A DNA stretch of 32,802 nucleotides. Source: JAYZAP01 sp964645285. Lineage in GTDB: Bacteria > Pseudomonadota > Alphaproteobacteria > JAAXGF01. Where the stretch lies: the NCBI GenBank assembly GCA_964645285.1, contig CAZYDR010000037.1, forward strand, positions 1-32,802. Direction: 5' to 3'. Below the pieces are notes generated by a model. That model had not been told where the DNA came from and did no database searches. It was given only the letters and a program-made list of their open reading frames with translations. Positions within the stretch are counted from its first letter, which is position 1. Every line of letters begins with the position of its first letter. Below, piece by piece: positions 7,984 through 16,184 of this stretch. Both the position numbers and the translations under genes were made by a program.

Positions 7984-8096
7984 TACCATCGGTCATTAAG
8001 AATGACCGATGGGCGTTCAATCGTCACGCAGGCTCCCGCCGCATAAGCGGCGATGCGCGGTCGCGCTTGCCAGCGGCCACCATCATGGCCGCTGGT
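7984..8096 (-). repeat. Three-hairpin structured repeat, copy 2 (inverted relative to copy 1)
   Basis: The reverse complement of this segment aligns over its full length with 4521-4632. The hairpin next to the mrp stop has stem CCATCGGTCATT/AATGACCGATGG. It differs from copy 1 at three positions per arm, and every change is matched on the opposite arm. The distal hairpin also shows one T-A to C-G exchange. Read in the direction of the preceding gene, both copies begin with the same hairpin just after a TAG stop (0 bp for mrp, 13 bp for hflC). This suggests a shared 3'-UTR role in termination, mRNA-end protection or protein binding, or a mobile palindromic element that inserts at gene ends. 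Confidence 0.85.
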
Positions 8097-8113
8097 ACAA
8101 TTCACCGAAAATG

Positions 8114-8137
8114 AAGGGCGGCGCATACGCCGCCTTT
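8114..8137 (+). terminator. Hairpin between mrp and ssrA, possible terminator
   Basis: AAGGGCGGCG (8114-8123) pairs with CGCCGCCTTT (8128-8137) around the tetraloop CATA: ten pairs with one G-T wobble. The 3' arm ends in TTT only, so termination would be weak. It lies after the repeat that follows mrp and directly upstream of the ssrA promoter. Confidence 0.35.
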
Positions 8138-8163
8138 CAATACGCCGCATAAATCCCTATATT
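8135..8163 (+). promoter_or_regulatory. Candidate ssrA promoter
   Basis: TATATT (8158-8163) matches five of six -10 bases and sits 17 bp after TTTCAA (8135-8140), a weak -35. This puts a transcription start near 8170, just before the first structured part of the tmRNA precursor, which begins with a GTCGGC/GCCGAC hairpin. Confidence 0.45.
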
Positions 8164-8169
8164 AGCTGT

Positions 8170-8467
8170 GTCGGCTTGCCGACTATGGCGATAAATGCCG
8201 CTTGGAATAAGCGTTGCGGACCCGGGGGCAGTACCCGGCGCCTCCACCAATTTTTGCTACGGGCTCGCGCCCGTGGCGCCTAGGGGGGCGAATCAGGATC
8301 GACGCGCGTAGTAAAGAGGTTGGCTTTTGCTCGGTATGATACCACCGTTATCGGGTCAAAAACTACAATTGCCAATGACAACGACCATATGGCACTCGCT
8401 GCCTAGTTTTACTAGGTAAGCGCGGTTCGGGGGGCGCCGGGCAACAGAAGCCCCCCACTTTATTTTT
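8170..8467 (+). ncRNA. ssrA: Circularly permuted two-piece tmRNA
   Basis: The acceptor piece comes first. It has a T-arm-like CCGGG/CCCGG stem with loop GGCAGTA, then CGCCTCC, discriminator A and an encoded CCA (8247-8249). After a 34-nt spacer with an ACGGGC/GCCCGT hairpin comes the 5' end GGGGGCG (8284-8290), which pairs with CGCCTCC (one G-U) to close the acceptor stem. CGACGC after the 5' end pairs with GCGTTG of the acceptor piece, as in P2. The tag frame is GCC at 8371 to TAG at 8404-8406 and encodes ANDNDHMALAA, placed after the charged alanine. The stop codon lies in a CCTAG/CTAGG hairpin. The spacer is expected to be excised to give two RNAs. The molecule rescues stalled ribosomes and tags products for ClpXP; sspB follows directly. 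The exact 5' end is inferred. Confidence 0.93.
8429..8467 (+). terminator. Intrinsic terminator of ssrA
   Basis: GGGGGGC (8429-8435) pairs with GCCCCCC (8450-8456), followed within 3 nt by a T-rich tract (8459-8467). It ends the tmRNA precursor 29 bp before the sspB start codon. Part of the stem may also take part in a tmRNA pseudoknot. Confidence 0.65.
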
Positions 8468-8495
8468 GCCGCGGCAAGCGGATGCGGGAGAGACC

Positions 8496-8966
8496 ATGAG
8501 CACCGACTTGATGAATTACGAGGCCATGGTCTCGAATGCCCTTCGCGGGGTGATGATCGAGGCCCTGGAGACCGCGGTTAAGGGCCTGCCCGGCAACCAT
8601 CATTTCTTCATCGAGTTTGATACGCACCATCCCGGCGTTCGCCTGTCGAAGCAACTCTCCGCCCAATACCCCGAAACCATGACCATCGTGCTGCAGCATC
8701 AGTATTGGGATCTGGATATCGCACAGGACGAGTTTTCCGTGGGCCTGGCGTTTGGCGGTATTCGCAATTTCCTCACGGTGCCTTTCGGCTCGGTGACCAG
8801 CTTTGCCGACCCCAGTGTCAATTTCGCGCTGCAGTTCGAGTCTGAAAAAGCGCCGGCTCCCGTGGCCATCGAGCCCGCCGCCGAAACAGAAACCGATGAC
8901 AGCGGCGACAGCGTCGGCGACGATGCGGAGAAAGTGGTCACCCTCGACGCCTTCCGCGAGAAGTAG
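8496..8966 (+). CDS. sspB: SspB, ClpXP adaptor for ssrA-tagged proteins (alpha type)
   Basis: ATG 8496 follows a GCGGGAGAG ribosome site and gives 156 residues. The N-terminal ~110 residues have the SspB fold signature (HFFIEFDTHHPGVRLS, TIVLQHQYWDLDI, FSVGLAFGGIRNFLTVPF) that binds the tag and dimerises. An acidic linker of about 35 residues follows, then the short VVTLDAFREK tail, the ClpX-binding (XB) peptide. The protein tethers tagged substrates to ClpXP and lowers the Km for their degradation. The gene starts 29 bp after the ssrA terminator, so adaptor and tag RNA are neighbours. Linkage of sspB with DUF4169 and ribbon-helix-helix genes, seen here too, is common in alphaproteobacteria as I recall. 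Confidence 0.92.
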   Translation: MSTDLMNYEAMVSNALRGVMIEALETAVKGLPGNHHFFIEFDTHHPGVRLSKQLSAQYPETMTIVLQHQYWDLDIAQDEFSVGLAFGGIRNFLTVPFGSVTSFADPSVNFALQFESEKAPAPVAIEPAAETETDDSGDSVGDDAEKVVTLDAFREK

Positions 8967-9001
8967 CTCTGTCGGGCCATCTAGTCCCGGCCCTGGCCAC
9001 C

Positions 9002-9352
9002 ATGGAACCGCCCGCCGGATTTACCGATTTCGTCCTCGAAATGCTCGAGCCCATGGGCGGGGTCAGCACCCGGCGCATGTTCGGTGGCGTTGGCCTATTC
9101 CGCAGCGGCGTCATGTTCGGCCTGATCGGCAGCGACACCTTGTACCTCAAGGTCGATGAGCAAAATCGAGGCGCCTATGAGGACGCCGGCACCGGTCCCT
9201 TCACCTATCGCCGCGAAGGCCGCGAGATCGCCCTCTCGTACTACGAGGCGCCGCCTGATCTATTCGACAATGCCGACGACCTCAGCGATTGGGCGCGCCA
9301 GGCCCTGGAGGCGGCGCTGAGAGCCCAGGACAAGGGCGCCCGGCCATCATGA
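9002..9352 (+). CDS. TfoX/Sxy N-terminal domain protein
   Basis: The product is 116 residues and the whole protein is a single TfoX-N domain: EMLEPMGGVSTRRMFGGVGLF, then FGLIGSDTLYLKVDE and a tail with SYYEAPPDLFD. It lacks the C-terminal helix-hairpin-helix part of enterobacterial Sxy/TfoX. In gammaproteobacteria the full-length protein drives competence genes; the stand-alone N-domain is widespread and of unknown role, so no competence function is claimed. It begins 35 bp after sspB. Its TGA overlaps the ATG of the next gene (ATGA at 9349-9352), so the two are translationally coupled. Confidence 0.85.
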   Translation: MEPPAGFTDFVLEMLEPMGGVSTRRMFGGVGLFRSGVMFGLIGSDTLYLKVDEQNRGAYEDAGTGPFTYRREGREIALSYYEAPPDLFDNADDLSDWARQALEAALRAQDKGARPS

Positions 9353-9558
9353 TCCGTCATTCTGTCGTCATCGACGGCCACAGGACCAGCGTCTCCGTGG
9401 AAGCGCCATTCTGGGATGCTCTCAAGACAATCGCCGAGTCACGGAACCTGTCTCTCAACCGGCTGATTGCCGAGATCGACCGCGACCGCCAGGGCAACCT
9501 GTCGAGCGCCATCCGGATCCATGTGTTGACCTGGTATCAGACCCGTCAATTGCCCTGA
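9349..9558 (+). CDS. Small ribbon-helix-helix protein (RHH_4-like)
   Basis: The product is 69 residues from the ATG overlapping the tfoX-like stop. The sequence runs basic strand (HSVVIDGHRTSVSVE), helix (FWDALKTIAESRNLSLNRLIAEID) and a conserved-looking end (NLSSAIRIHVLTWYQ). This is the pattern of the small alphaproteobacterial ribbon-helix-helix family that also appears near sspB. A DNA-binding dimer is expected; its target is unknown and autoregulation is possible. Its 3' end overlaps the convergent asmA-like gene by 13 bp. Confidence 0.75.
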   Translation: MIRHSVVIDGHRTSVSVEAPFWDALKTIAESRNLSLNRLIAEIDRDRQGNLSSAIRIHVLTWYQTRQLP

Positions 9559-12500
9559 ATGATGCCCTGAAGCAAATTCTCGAATAGCTGGTCGGGGGAC
9601 GGCTCAGGCGGCGGAATCTTGTCGCCCTCGGCGGGCTCATCCTGGGCCTGGCCCGTACCGACTACCGCCCCAAGCAAACCACCGACGAGGCCGTTCTCGC
9701 CGGTAATGGCCGGCACCAGCACCTTGCGCGCCGCGGTGCTGAATACCTTCTCGGTTATGTGGTCCTTGAGCGCTTCGTCGCGAATTTCGCGGCTCGGGTT
9801 ATCGATGGGCCCCATGAGCAACAGGCCGACCGGCGGCGCGTTGAGATGGCCGGTCAGACGGAACTCGCTGTTCATGGCCAGTTGCCAGCGCGGAAGATCG
9901 ATGGTCGCAACTACCGTGCCCTCACCGCCGTCGAGGACCGCGCGGATGTTGTTGGACTTCACCACTCCGTTGCTGGCGTTGAAGGTGCCGTCGAGGCTGC
10001 GTATCGGCGTTACCCCGCCGCTCAGGGCGCCGCCAATCAGCCCGACCAGAGCAATTTCGTTGTCGATATTGGCCAATTGAGCATTGAGCCGGCCGAGATC
10101 GATACCCTTGATCACACCCTGGCGCACGGCGATCGCGCCTTTGCCGCCAAGGGCCGAAATCAATTCCGACTCGCTTCGGCCCCGGGTCTGGAACTGGGCG
10201 GTCAGGTCAAGCTTGCCCGAAGCGGCATCCACACCGGCGACGTCCGTGAGCAGCGCCTCAAGATCAGCCCCCTGAAGGGTAAGGGCCAGGGCGGCGGTCG
10301 GCGGCGACGTGTCAGTAATGCGCGCCCGCAGCTTCACCGGCGCCCCGTAGAGCCGGCCCGACAAATCTTCAATGTCGAGAGCGCCATCGGCCAGGACCAG
10401 TTGCAGGGTAACGGCTTTGAAGCGGTACTTACGGAAGATTAGTGCCTTGGCGCTAACCAGGGCCTTGCCGTCGATCGTGCTAAGGCCGGAAAAGTCGATA
10501 GGTTGGCGCGACCACCGTCCGACCGTTGTACCACTTCCACTACTGGCCGTTGTGGACGTATCAGCAGCGCCGCTCCCGGCGGTTTTGGCGACCATCTGGA
10601 ACAGATCCGTATGAATTTCACCAGCAGCGATGTCCGCGTCAAAGCTGGGCTTGGGCCCATCGAAGCGCAAGGCAACAACGCCGGCGAGTTGTGACGGCCC
10701 TAGTACCGCACGCAAATCGGCGACCCGTGCCTGGGCGGTGTCACCGCTAATCCTAGCGTTTACCTGCACCTTGCCGAGGTCGCGGCGAGCGAAGCGAATG
10801 TCGTCGCCGAGGGATTCAGCGAAGGTCACGAAATCCCCGTGATTGAGGTTGAGCATCAGATCGTAGGTTGGCGCTTCCAGCAAATTGGCCAAACTGCCGT
10901 CAAGGCGGAGATCCGCGCCCAGCGCCGCCACGGTCAGGGCGACAGTCGCGGCGGCGGCATCGCCCTTGACCGTGCCGCTCACATCAAATGCCGTATGGGC
11001 GGTATCGGAAAGGGTCGGCCCGAACCGCCGGGCGAGCAGGGCCAGGCTGTCGGCGTAAAGGGAAATTTCGGCATCGACCCGGGGCGTGCCGGCGAGGCCG
11101 TCGAGGGTGCCGGTAAAGCGGGCCTCGGCATCAGACAGGGAAACTGTTGTGTCCAGGGTCACCGCCGCAAGATCGCCCTTGGCGGCGCCGCGTATGACCA
11201 CGCCGCCAAGATTGCCGCCGGGCGGCGCCACCTCGGCGAGTTGGAACAGCCGGGCCGCGTCGGCGGCATCGATGCTGTAGGTCACGTCGAACGCCGGTGT
11301 AGTTGAATCGATGGTGCCGGCGAGGCTGGCCCCTGCCCCCGCCAAATCGGCGACGCGCAGGCTCCGAATGCTAAGCACACCGCGGCGCAGGCCGGCGTCG
11401 AGGGTCACGTCGCTGAGCGGCAATCCGTTGTAGACCAGCTTGCCGACCTTGGTCTTGAGTTCAGCATCAAAACCGCCCAGCAGAGCCAGAGGACTGTCAC
11501 CGTCGATGCTATCCTCATCACCGGTCGCCGCCGGCAGGTAGGCGTCCAGATTGATCTGATCCAGCGCCACGATGGCATTAAACGCCAGGCGCGACCCGAG
11601 GCCGATGTTGGCGCCGCCTGTCAGGCGTGATGAATCGATACGCAGGTCAATGGCCGAAACCTTCGCCAATGTGGGCGTGATCTCGACGGTAGTCGACAGG
11701 CTGAGCTTGCGCAAACGGTCGGCAGGCACCCCGACCGGGGTCATATCCAGCCAATCGAACACGGCGCGTAGATTATCGGCCGACGCCTCGATCTGACCAT
11801 TGAAGCGATGGCGGCCGTCATGGGCGTCGAGCACGCCGAATATGGTCATGTCGGAACCGCCGGGCAACAGGGCCGACGCCTGTTGCAAGGTAACCACCCC
11901 CTGATCGAGGGCGGCGACAAGCTGTGCCTGGCGCACCACGGCCTGATTATAGACCACCGCGTTGATACGAAGATCGAGCGTGGCGTAGATACCGCCCGGG
12001 AGCGTAAACGCGCCGCCATCGTCGCTTGCCGGAACCGGAGCCGCCGCCGCCAGCAGCTGATTAAGATCCACATGTTTGAGAGCGATAGCGACATCGACCT
12101 GCGGCTCGCCAGTCAACAGAGCGTTGACAGCACCAGTCCCCTGCATGCCGCCGATATCGAACACGATATCGTTGATTCCCGCCGTCACGGTCGAGGCGGC
12201 AACACTGCCGTTGAGCGAAAACTTCTGAGCCAGAAGCGGGTTCGCGGCACCCCCGGTCAGCACACCAATCAGATCCGCCAGGGACGTGCCGGCAATCTTG
12301 AGTTTGCCGCTCAGCTCAGCATCTGGGCTGACCGACGATGCCGCGCCGTTGAACGCCACGGTGGTATCGCCATTGTTCAGAGTCAAATTTACCCGCAGGG
12401 GAACCGGACGGCGACCTAGGTCACCGATCTTAGCCTCGAAGGTCAGGGGTATGGATCGGGCGACCACACTCCCCTTGGCGCGGAACGGTCCGTTGATCGA

Positions 12501-13034
12501 CTCAACCGCCGCCTCGAGATCGAGGTTCTCAAGCCGCTCCGTGGTGCCGGCGATGCCGTCCCGGTAAACCAGCGTCGCGCCTTGTACCGTTAGATTATCG
12601 ATGCTCAACGCCGGTCCGCCCGACCCGCCACCTGTGCCCGCCATGGCCAGCTGCCAGTTGGCGCGGCCGTCGGTAAGAATTTCAAGTTCTATCACCGGTT
12701 CGACAAAAGCCAGACTGCCGACTTCGATGGTGCCGGAGAACAACGGCATCAGCGCGATGCTCGCCTCGACCACGCCGATTCGCACCATGTCGGGCACGGC
12801 GGCGCCATCAAGATTGGAGAATCGGACCCTCGCTACCTTGACCGTGGGCACCGGCAGCAACGAAACGGCAATATCACCATCGATGGCCAGGTCGCGGCCT
12901 GTGGCGTCCTTGACCACGGCGGCGATGTCGCTCTTATAATCATTGAGATCAAGGAAGAAAGGCGTGATCACCGCGACCAGAATCAGCAGGGTCAGAAGTG
13001 CCGAAACAATATATGCGAAGGTCTTCATGGCCAA
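9546..13034 (-). CDS. Large AsmA-family envelope protein
   Basis: The product is 1162 residues from ATG 13034 (a second ATG lies two codons in). One N-terminal membrane helix (FAYIVSALLTLLILVAVITPFFL) is followed by the AsmA entry motif (LNDYKSDIAAVVKDATGRDLAIDGDI). About 1,050 residues of repetitive beta-strand units follow, with the AsmA_2 region near the end (ALGGKGAIAVRQGVIKGIDLG). The C-terminal tail is proline- and acid-rich. Such proteins form long hydrophobic grooves in the periplasm and are linked to lipid transport or outer-membrane assembly (AsmA/TamB/YhdP group). It is a single transcription unit on this strand and diverges from the DUF4169 gene. Its last 13 bp overlap the convergent ribbon-helix-helix gene. 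Confidence 0.9.
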   Translation of the reverse strand: MAMKTFAYIVSALLTLLILVAVITPFFLDLNDYKSDIAAVVKDATGRDLAIDGDIAVSLLPVPTVKVARVRFSNLDGAAVPDMVRIGVVEASIALMPLFSGTIEVGSLAFVEPVIELEILTDGRANWQLAMAGTGGGSGGPALSIDNLTVQGATLVYRDGIAGTTERLENLDLEAAVESINGPFRAKGSVVARSIPLTFEAKIGDLGRRPVPLRVNLTLNNGDTTVAFNGAASSVSPDAELSGKLKIAGTSLADLIGVLTGGAANPLLAQKFSLNGSVAASTVTAGINDIVFDIGGMQGTGAVNALLTGEPQVDVAIALKHVDLNQLLAAAAPVPASDDGGAFTLPGGIYATLDLRINAVVYNQAVVRQAQLVAALDQGVVTLQQASALLPGGSDMTIFGVLDAHDGRHRFNGQIEASADNLRAVFDWLDMTPVGVPADRLRKLSLSTTVEITPTLAKVSAIDLRIDSSRLTGGANIGLGSRLAFNAIVALDQINLDAYLPAATGDEDSIDGDSPLALLGGFDAELKTKVGKLVYNGLPLSDVTLDAGLRRGVLSIRSLRVADLAGAGASLAGTIDSTTPAFDVTYSIDAADAARLFQLAEVAPPGGNLGGVVIRGAAKGDLAAVTLDTTVSLSDAEARFTGTLDGLAGTPRVDAEISLYADSLALLARRFGPTLSDTAHTAFDVSGTVKGDAAAATVALTVAALGADLRLDGSLANLLEAPTYDLMLNLNHGDFVTFAESLGDDIRFARRDLGKVQVNARISGDTAQARVADLRAVLGPSQLAGVVALRFDGPKPSFDADIAAGEIHTDLFQMVAKTAGSGAADTSTTASSGSGTTVGRWSRQPIDFSGLSTIDGKALVSAKALIFRKYRFKAVTLQLVLADGALDIEDLSGRLYGAPVKLRARITDTSPPTAALALTLQGADLEALLTDVAGVDAASGKLDLTAQFQTRGRSESELISALGGKGAIAVRQGVIKGIDLGRLNAQLANIDNEIALVGLIGGALSGGVTPIRSLDGTFNASNGVVKSNNIRAVLDGGEGTVVATIDLPRWQLAMNSEFRLTGHLNAPPVGLLLMGPIDNPSREIRDEALKDHITEKVFSTAARKVLVPAITGENGLVGGLLGAVVGTGQAQDEPAEGDKIPPPEPSPDQLFENLLQGIIQGN

Positions 13035-13160
13035 TTCCTGCCGCCGATACGTGCGACGACGATGTTTAAAGATTGCGCGTGTCGGCGATTGCGCTAAGCT
13101 GATCCCTGTCGTTAACTATCACTATAGAGCAATAACAGAGGTGTCCGGTAGCGGTTGATC

Positions 13161-13358
13161 ATGGGTGACGTTGTCAATCTAAACCAGTTTCGCAAACGCA
13201 AAGAACGCGAGCAACGCGAAGTTCGCGCCACTGAGAATCGCGCCAAGTCCGGGCGTAGCAAGGTCGAGCGCGAGATGGCGCGAAACGAAGTCAAGCGTCA
13301 GCAGCAGGACATCGACGGCAAACGCATCGACAATTCGCCGACCGACGACGGCGCCTAG
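13161..13358 (+). CDS. DUF4169 family small protein
   Basis: The product is 65 residues, starting MGDVVNLNQFRKRKEREQ. It is almost entirely charged, with helical, coiled-coil-prone composition (Arg, Lys, Glu, Gln) and ends in IDGKRIDN followed by a short acidic tail. This matches the DUF4169 family, small alphaproteobacterial proteins of unknown function usually found close to sspB and small ribbon-helix-helix genes; here they are about 3.6 kb apart, separated by asmA. ATG 13161 is chosen over the upstream TTG at 13155 because the family begins with MGD/MAD-VVNLN. Confidence 0.82.
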   Translation: MGDVVNLNQFRKRKEREQREVRATENRAKSGRSKVEREMARNEVKRQQQDIDGKRIDNSPTDDGA

Positions 13359-13388
13359 AGCCTCGAACAACGCGCACTGCGTCAGCCT

Positions 13389-13416
13389 CGTTCCAAACTT
13401 GGGAGCGGAGTTTTTT
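13389..13416 (+). terminator. Probable intrinsic terminator after DUF4169
   Basis: CGTTCC (13389-13394) pairs with the GGGAGCG side (13401-13407, one bulged G), followed after GAG by six T (13411-13416). It lies 30 bp past the DUF4169 stop and 3 bp before the convergent pdxJ stop. Confidence 0.4.
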
Positions 13417-13418
13417 AA

Positions 13419-14159
13419 TTATGGCGCGCCGAGAGCGGCGAGATATCGCCGTACGGTGTCGGCAAAGCCATAAATCAGGGCGTCGGCGGTGAAAGCGTGG
13501 CCGATGGAAACCTCGGCGAGCCAGGGCATGGCCTGCTGAAACCGGGCAAGATTGACCAGATCCAGGTCGTGGCCGGCATTGAGAGCCACATCCAGGTCGC
13601 GAGCAGCCTCAGCGGCCTCGCAATAACGGGCGAATATGGCGTCATCCCCCGCCGTACCATAGGCCTCGGCGTAGGGACCGGTATAGAGCTCGACCCGGTC
13701 GGCCCCGACCTCACGGGCATGGCGAACATGGCCGGCGTCGGCATCGACGAACAGGCTGACCCGGGCGCCCATATTGTGCAGATCATTAATAATTACCGTC
13801 AACTGGTCGGCGTGGGCCGGAATATCCCAACCGTGATCCGACGTGGCCGCCTCCGGTGAATCGGGCACCAGGGTCGCCTGATGGGGCCGGACTTGGTCGA
13901 TCAGCTCCATGAAATCGGGGAACGGATTGCCCTCGATGTTGAACTCGATGGCACCGTCGTATTCGGACGCCAGCATGTCCGCCAGTTCGGTGACATCACT
14001 GCGCCGGATATGGCGCTCATCCGGGCGGGGATGGACTGTCACCCCGTGAGCGCCAGCGTCGATGATCGCTCGCGCCGCGTGGAGAACGCCCGGCCGCCCG
14101 GTATCGCGCTGATTGCGCAGCAGCGCGACCTTGTTGAGATTAACGCTGAGCTTGGTCAT
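13419..14159 (-). CDS. pdxJ: PdxJ, pyridoxine 5'-phosphate synthase
   Basis: The product is 246 residues, close to the family length (about 240-250). Diagnostic segments are all present in order: LSVNLNKVALLRNQR, GVTVHPRPDERHI, EFNIEGNPF, VPDSPEAATSDHGWD, VELYTGPYA, LNAGHDLDLVNL and EVSIGHAFTADALIYG. It condenses 1-deoxy-D-xylulose 5-phosphate with 3-amino-2-oxopropyl phosphate to pyridoxine 5'-phosphate in the DXP-dependent vitamin B6 pathway, in the cytoplasm. It begins 13 bp after the flavin dehydrogenase stop, so both are probably one transcript. No PdxA or other B6 gene is nearby. Confidence 0.95.
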   Translation of the reverse strand: MTKLSVNLNKVALLRNQRDTGRPGVLHAARAIIDAGAHGVTVHPRPDERHIRRSDVTELADMLASEYDGAIEFNIEGNPFPDFMELIDQVRPHQATLVPDSPEAATSDHGWDIPAHADQLTVIINDLHNMGARVSLFVDADAGHVRHAREVGADRVELYTGPYAEAYGTAGDDAIFARYCEAAEAARDLDVALNAGHDLDLVNLARFQQAMPWLAEVSIGHAFTADALIYGFADTVRRYLAALGAP

Positions 14160-14172
14160 GACCGGTCACCAC

Positions 14173-15558
14173 CTAAATACGAACCACCTTGCCCGGGTTC
14201 ATGATGTTGTCTGGATCGAGAGTCTGCTTGAGCTGGCGCATAACACTGATGCCCTCGCCGTGCTCGGCCTGAAGAAAATCGAGCTTACCGTAGCCGATAC
14301 CGTGCTCGCCGGTGCAGGTGCCGTCGAGGGCCAGGGCCCGGGTCACCATGCGTTCATTCAGCCGCTTGGCTTCGGCGACCTCGATCTCATCGTCCGGATC
14401 GACGAAATAGACCAGATGGAAGTTGCCATCCCCCACATGGCCGACCAGGGGCGCCAGAATGTTCGAAGCCTCGAGATCTGCCTGAGTCTCTGAAATACAT
14501 TCCGCGAGCCGAGAAATCGGGACGCAGACATCGGTAGGGATGCCGACCTTGGTCGGAGCCAGTGCCTGAGTCGCGTACAAGGAGTCGTGGCGCGCCTGCC
14601 ACAAACGATTGCGATCTTCCTCCAGGGTGGTCCATTCGAAGGCGCTGCCGCCGAAGTCATCAGCGATGGCGCGCACGTTCTCGGCCTGCTCGGCGACGCT
14701 CGCCGGGGTGCCGTGGAACTCGAAAAACAACGTCGGCGCCTCGCCGTAAGAGAAGCCCGAGTAGGCGTTGACCGCCCCCATGGTCGCCGCGTCGAGCAAC
14801 TCGATACGGGCCACGGATACACAGCTCTGAATCGTCATGATGACCGCATTGACGGCATCATCGATGGTCGGGAAGGCGCATACCGCCGCCGACATGGCTT
14901 CGGGAATGCCGTAGAGCCTGAGCGTTATTTCGGTGATGACGCCGAGGGTCCCCTCCGAGCCGACAAACAATCGGGTGAGGTCGTAGCCGGCGGCGGACTT
15001 GCGCGCCCGGCGAGCGGTGCGGATGAGGCGGCCGTCGGCCAGCACCACGTTAAGTGACAGCACGTTCTCGCGCATGGTGCCATAGCGCACAGCGTTGGTG
15101 CCCGAGGCCCGGGTCGCCGCCATGCCGCCCAAAGAGGCGTCGGCGCCGGGATCAACAGGGAAGAACAACCCGGTATCACGCAGATGCTGGTTAAGCTGCT
15201 TGCGAGTGACGCCGGGCTCGACGGTAACATCCATGTCTTCCACATTGACCTGGAGAACTTGGTTCATCTGGCTCATGTCCAAGCAAACACCGCCATGGAG
15301 CGCCGCCACATGGCCCTCCAGGGACGTGCCCACACCGTAGGGAATGACCGGTTCGCCTTCCCGGGCGCAAATCTCGACCACGGCCCGGACTTCCTCGGTA
15401 CTGGTCGGGTAAACTACCGCATCCGGGTCATGGCCGGCATGGTAGGAGCCGTCCTGGCCATGATGGGCACGCACCGCCTCGGCGGTCGACATGCGATCCC
15501 CGAAAAGCTGGCGAAGAGGCTCGATCACCCGCTGCTCGAGCGCCGGTTCCGCACTCAT
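14173..15558 (-). CDS. FAD-linked D-2-hydroxyacid dehydrogenase (GlcD/Dld type)
   Basis: The product is 461 residues from ATG 15558 behind AGGAGAG. The FAD_binding_4 (PCMH) domain spans ~35-220 (PVIPYGVGTSLEGH, DMDVTVEPGVTR, FPVDPGADASLGGM, GSEGTLGVITEITL). The C-terminal FAD-oxidase domain includes the metal-site motifs GHVGDGNFHL and GEHGIGYGK. It resembles D-lactate dehydrogenase (cytochrome) or glycolate oxidase subunit GlcD. The substrate cannot be settled from sequence alone; no glcE/glcF partners are adjacent, which favours a stand-alone D-lactate-type enzyme. It is upstream of pdxJ in the same direction and diverges from the thioesterase gene. Confidence 0.85.
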   Translation of the reverse strand: MSAEPALEQRVIEPLRQLFGDRMSTAEAVRAHHGQDGSYHAGHDPDAVVYPTSTEEVRAVVEICAREGEPVIPYGVGTSLEGHVAALHGGVCLDMSQMNQVLQVNVEDMDVTVEPGVTRKQLNQHLRDTGLFFPVDPGADASLGGMAATRASGTNAVRYGTMRENVLSLNVVLADGRLIRTARRARKSAAGYDLTRLFVGSEGTLGVITEITLRLYGIPEAMSAAVCAFPTIDDAVNAVIMTIQSCVSVARIELLDAATMGAVNAYSGFSYGEAPTLFFEFHGTPASVAEQAENVRAIADDFGGSAFEWTTLEEDRNRLWQARHDSLYATQALAPTKVGIPTDVCVPISRLAECISETQADLEASNILAPLVGHVGDGNFHLVYFVDPDDEIEVAEAKRLNERMVTRALALDGTCTGEHGIGYGKLDFLQAEHGEGISVMRQLKQTLDPDNIMNPGKVVRI

Positions 15559-15684
15559 GATTCACTCTCCTAATTCCTGATTTGGCCGTGCCTTTAACCT
15601 AGAGCGCCCAATACCGGGCTGCAATGGCCGGAAACAGTGTCGGCCCTATGGCAATCGGCCAATGATCGGTTATGATTCGGCGCC

Positions 15685-16176
15685 ATGACCATCGATTCGC
15701 CGCTCGCCCTTTACGAACACCATGTCCAGTCCGATTGGCTCGACTTCAACGACCATATGAATCTGGCGTTCTATTTGCTCGCCTTCGACAAGGCCGTCGA
15801 TGCGTTCTACCACTACGCCAACATCGCCGAGCCCTATATCGAAGAACGCGGCATGACGATGTTCACCCTCGACGCCAATGTGACCTACAAACGCGAACTG
15901 CGTGGCGGCGACCCGATCCGCGTGACCATGCAGATTCTCGGGATCGACCGCAAAAAGATTCATTTCGTCGAGCACATGTACCACGGCACCGAAGGCTATC
16001 TGGCCGCGGCCACGGAATGGCTGGTCATCCATGTGGATCTGGCCGCCCGGCGATCCGCGCCGTTCCCCGACGACAGATGGGAATTTCTCAACAAGATCGC
16101 CGAAGCCCACGCCCACATGCCGGTGCCGCCCGAAGTGGGACGGGTAATCTCCCTTAACGCCGGCAAACCCGGCTGA
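15685..16176 (+). CDS. Hotdog-fold acyl-CoA thioesterase
   Basis: The product is 163 residues from ATG 15685. The opening WLDFNDHMNLAFYLLAFDKAVD carries the 4HBT-type active-site pattern (D-x-N-x-H-M-N). It is followed by VTYKRELRGGDPIRVTMQI and the FVEHMYHGTEGYLAAATEW strand region. The family includes the thioesterase linked to carnitine/betainyl-CoA metabolism, but similar proteins act on many acyl-CoAs, so the substrate is open. A betaine-type homocysteine methyltransferase lies 8 kb away on the other strand; a functional link is only a possibility. Its TGA is 8 bp before the GTG of the CLC gene, which suggests coupling. Confidence 0.8.
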   Translation: MTIDSPLALYEHHVQSDWLDFNDHMNLAFYLLAFDKAVDAFYHYANIAEPYIEERGMTMFTLDANVTYKRELRGGDPIRVTMQILGIDRKKIHFVEHMYHGTEGYLAAATEWLVIHVDLAARRSAPFPDDRWEFLNKIAEAHAHMPVPPEVGRVISLNAGKPG

Positions 16177-16184
16177 CATTCAGA

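Noticed and set aside
8204..8300. Considered as a stand-alone tRNA gene because of the encoded CCA
   Set aside because: There is no anticodon arm; the T-arm, permuted 5' end and tag frame identify it as tmRNA.
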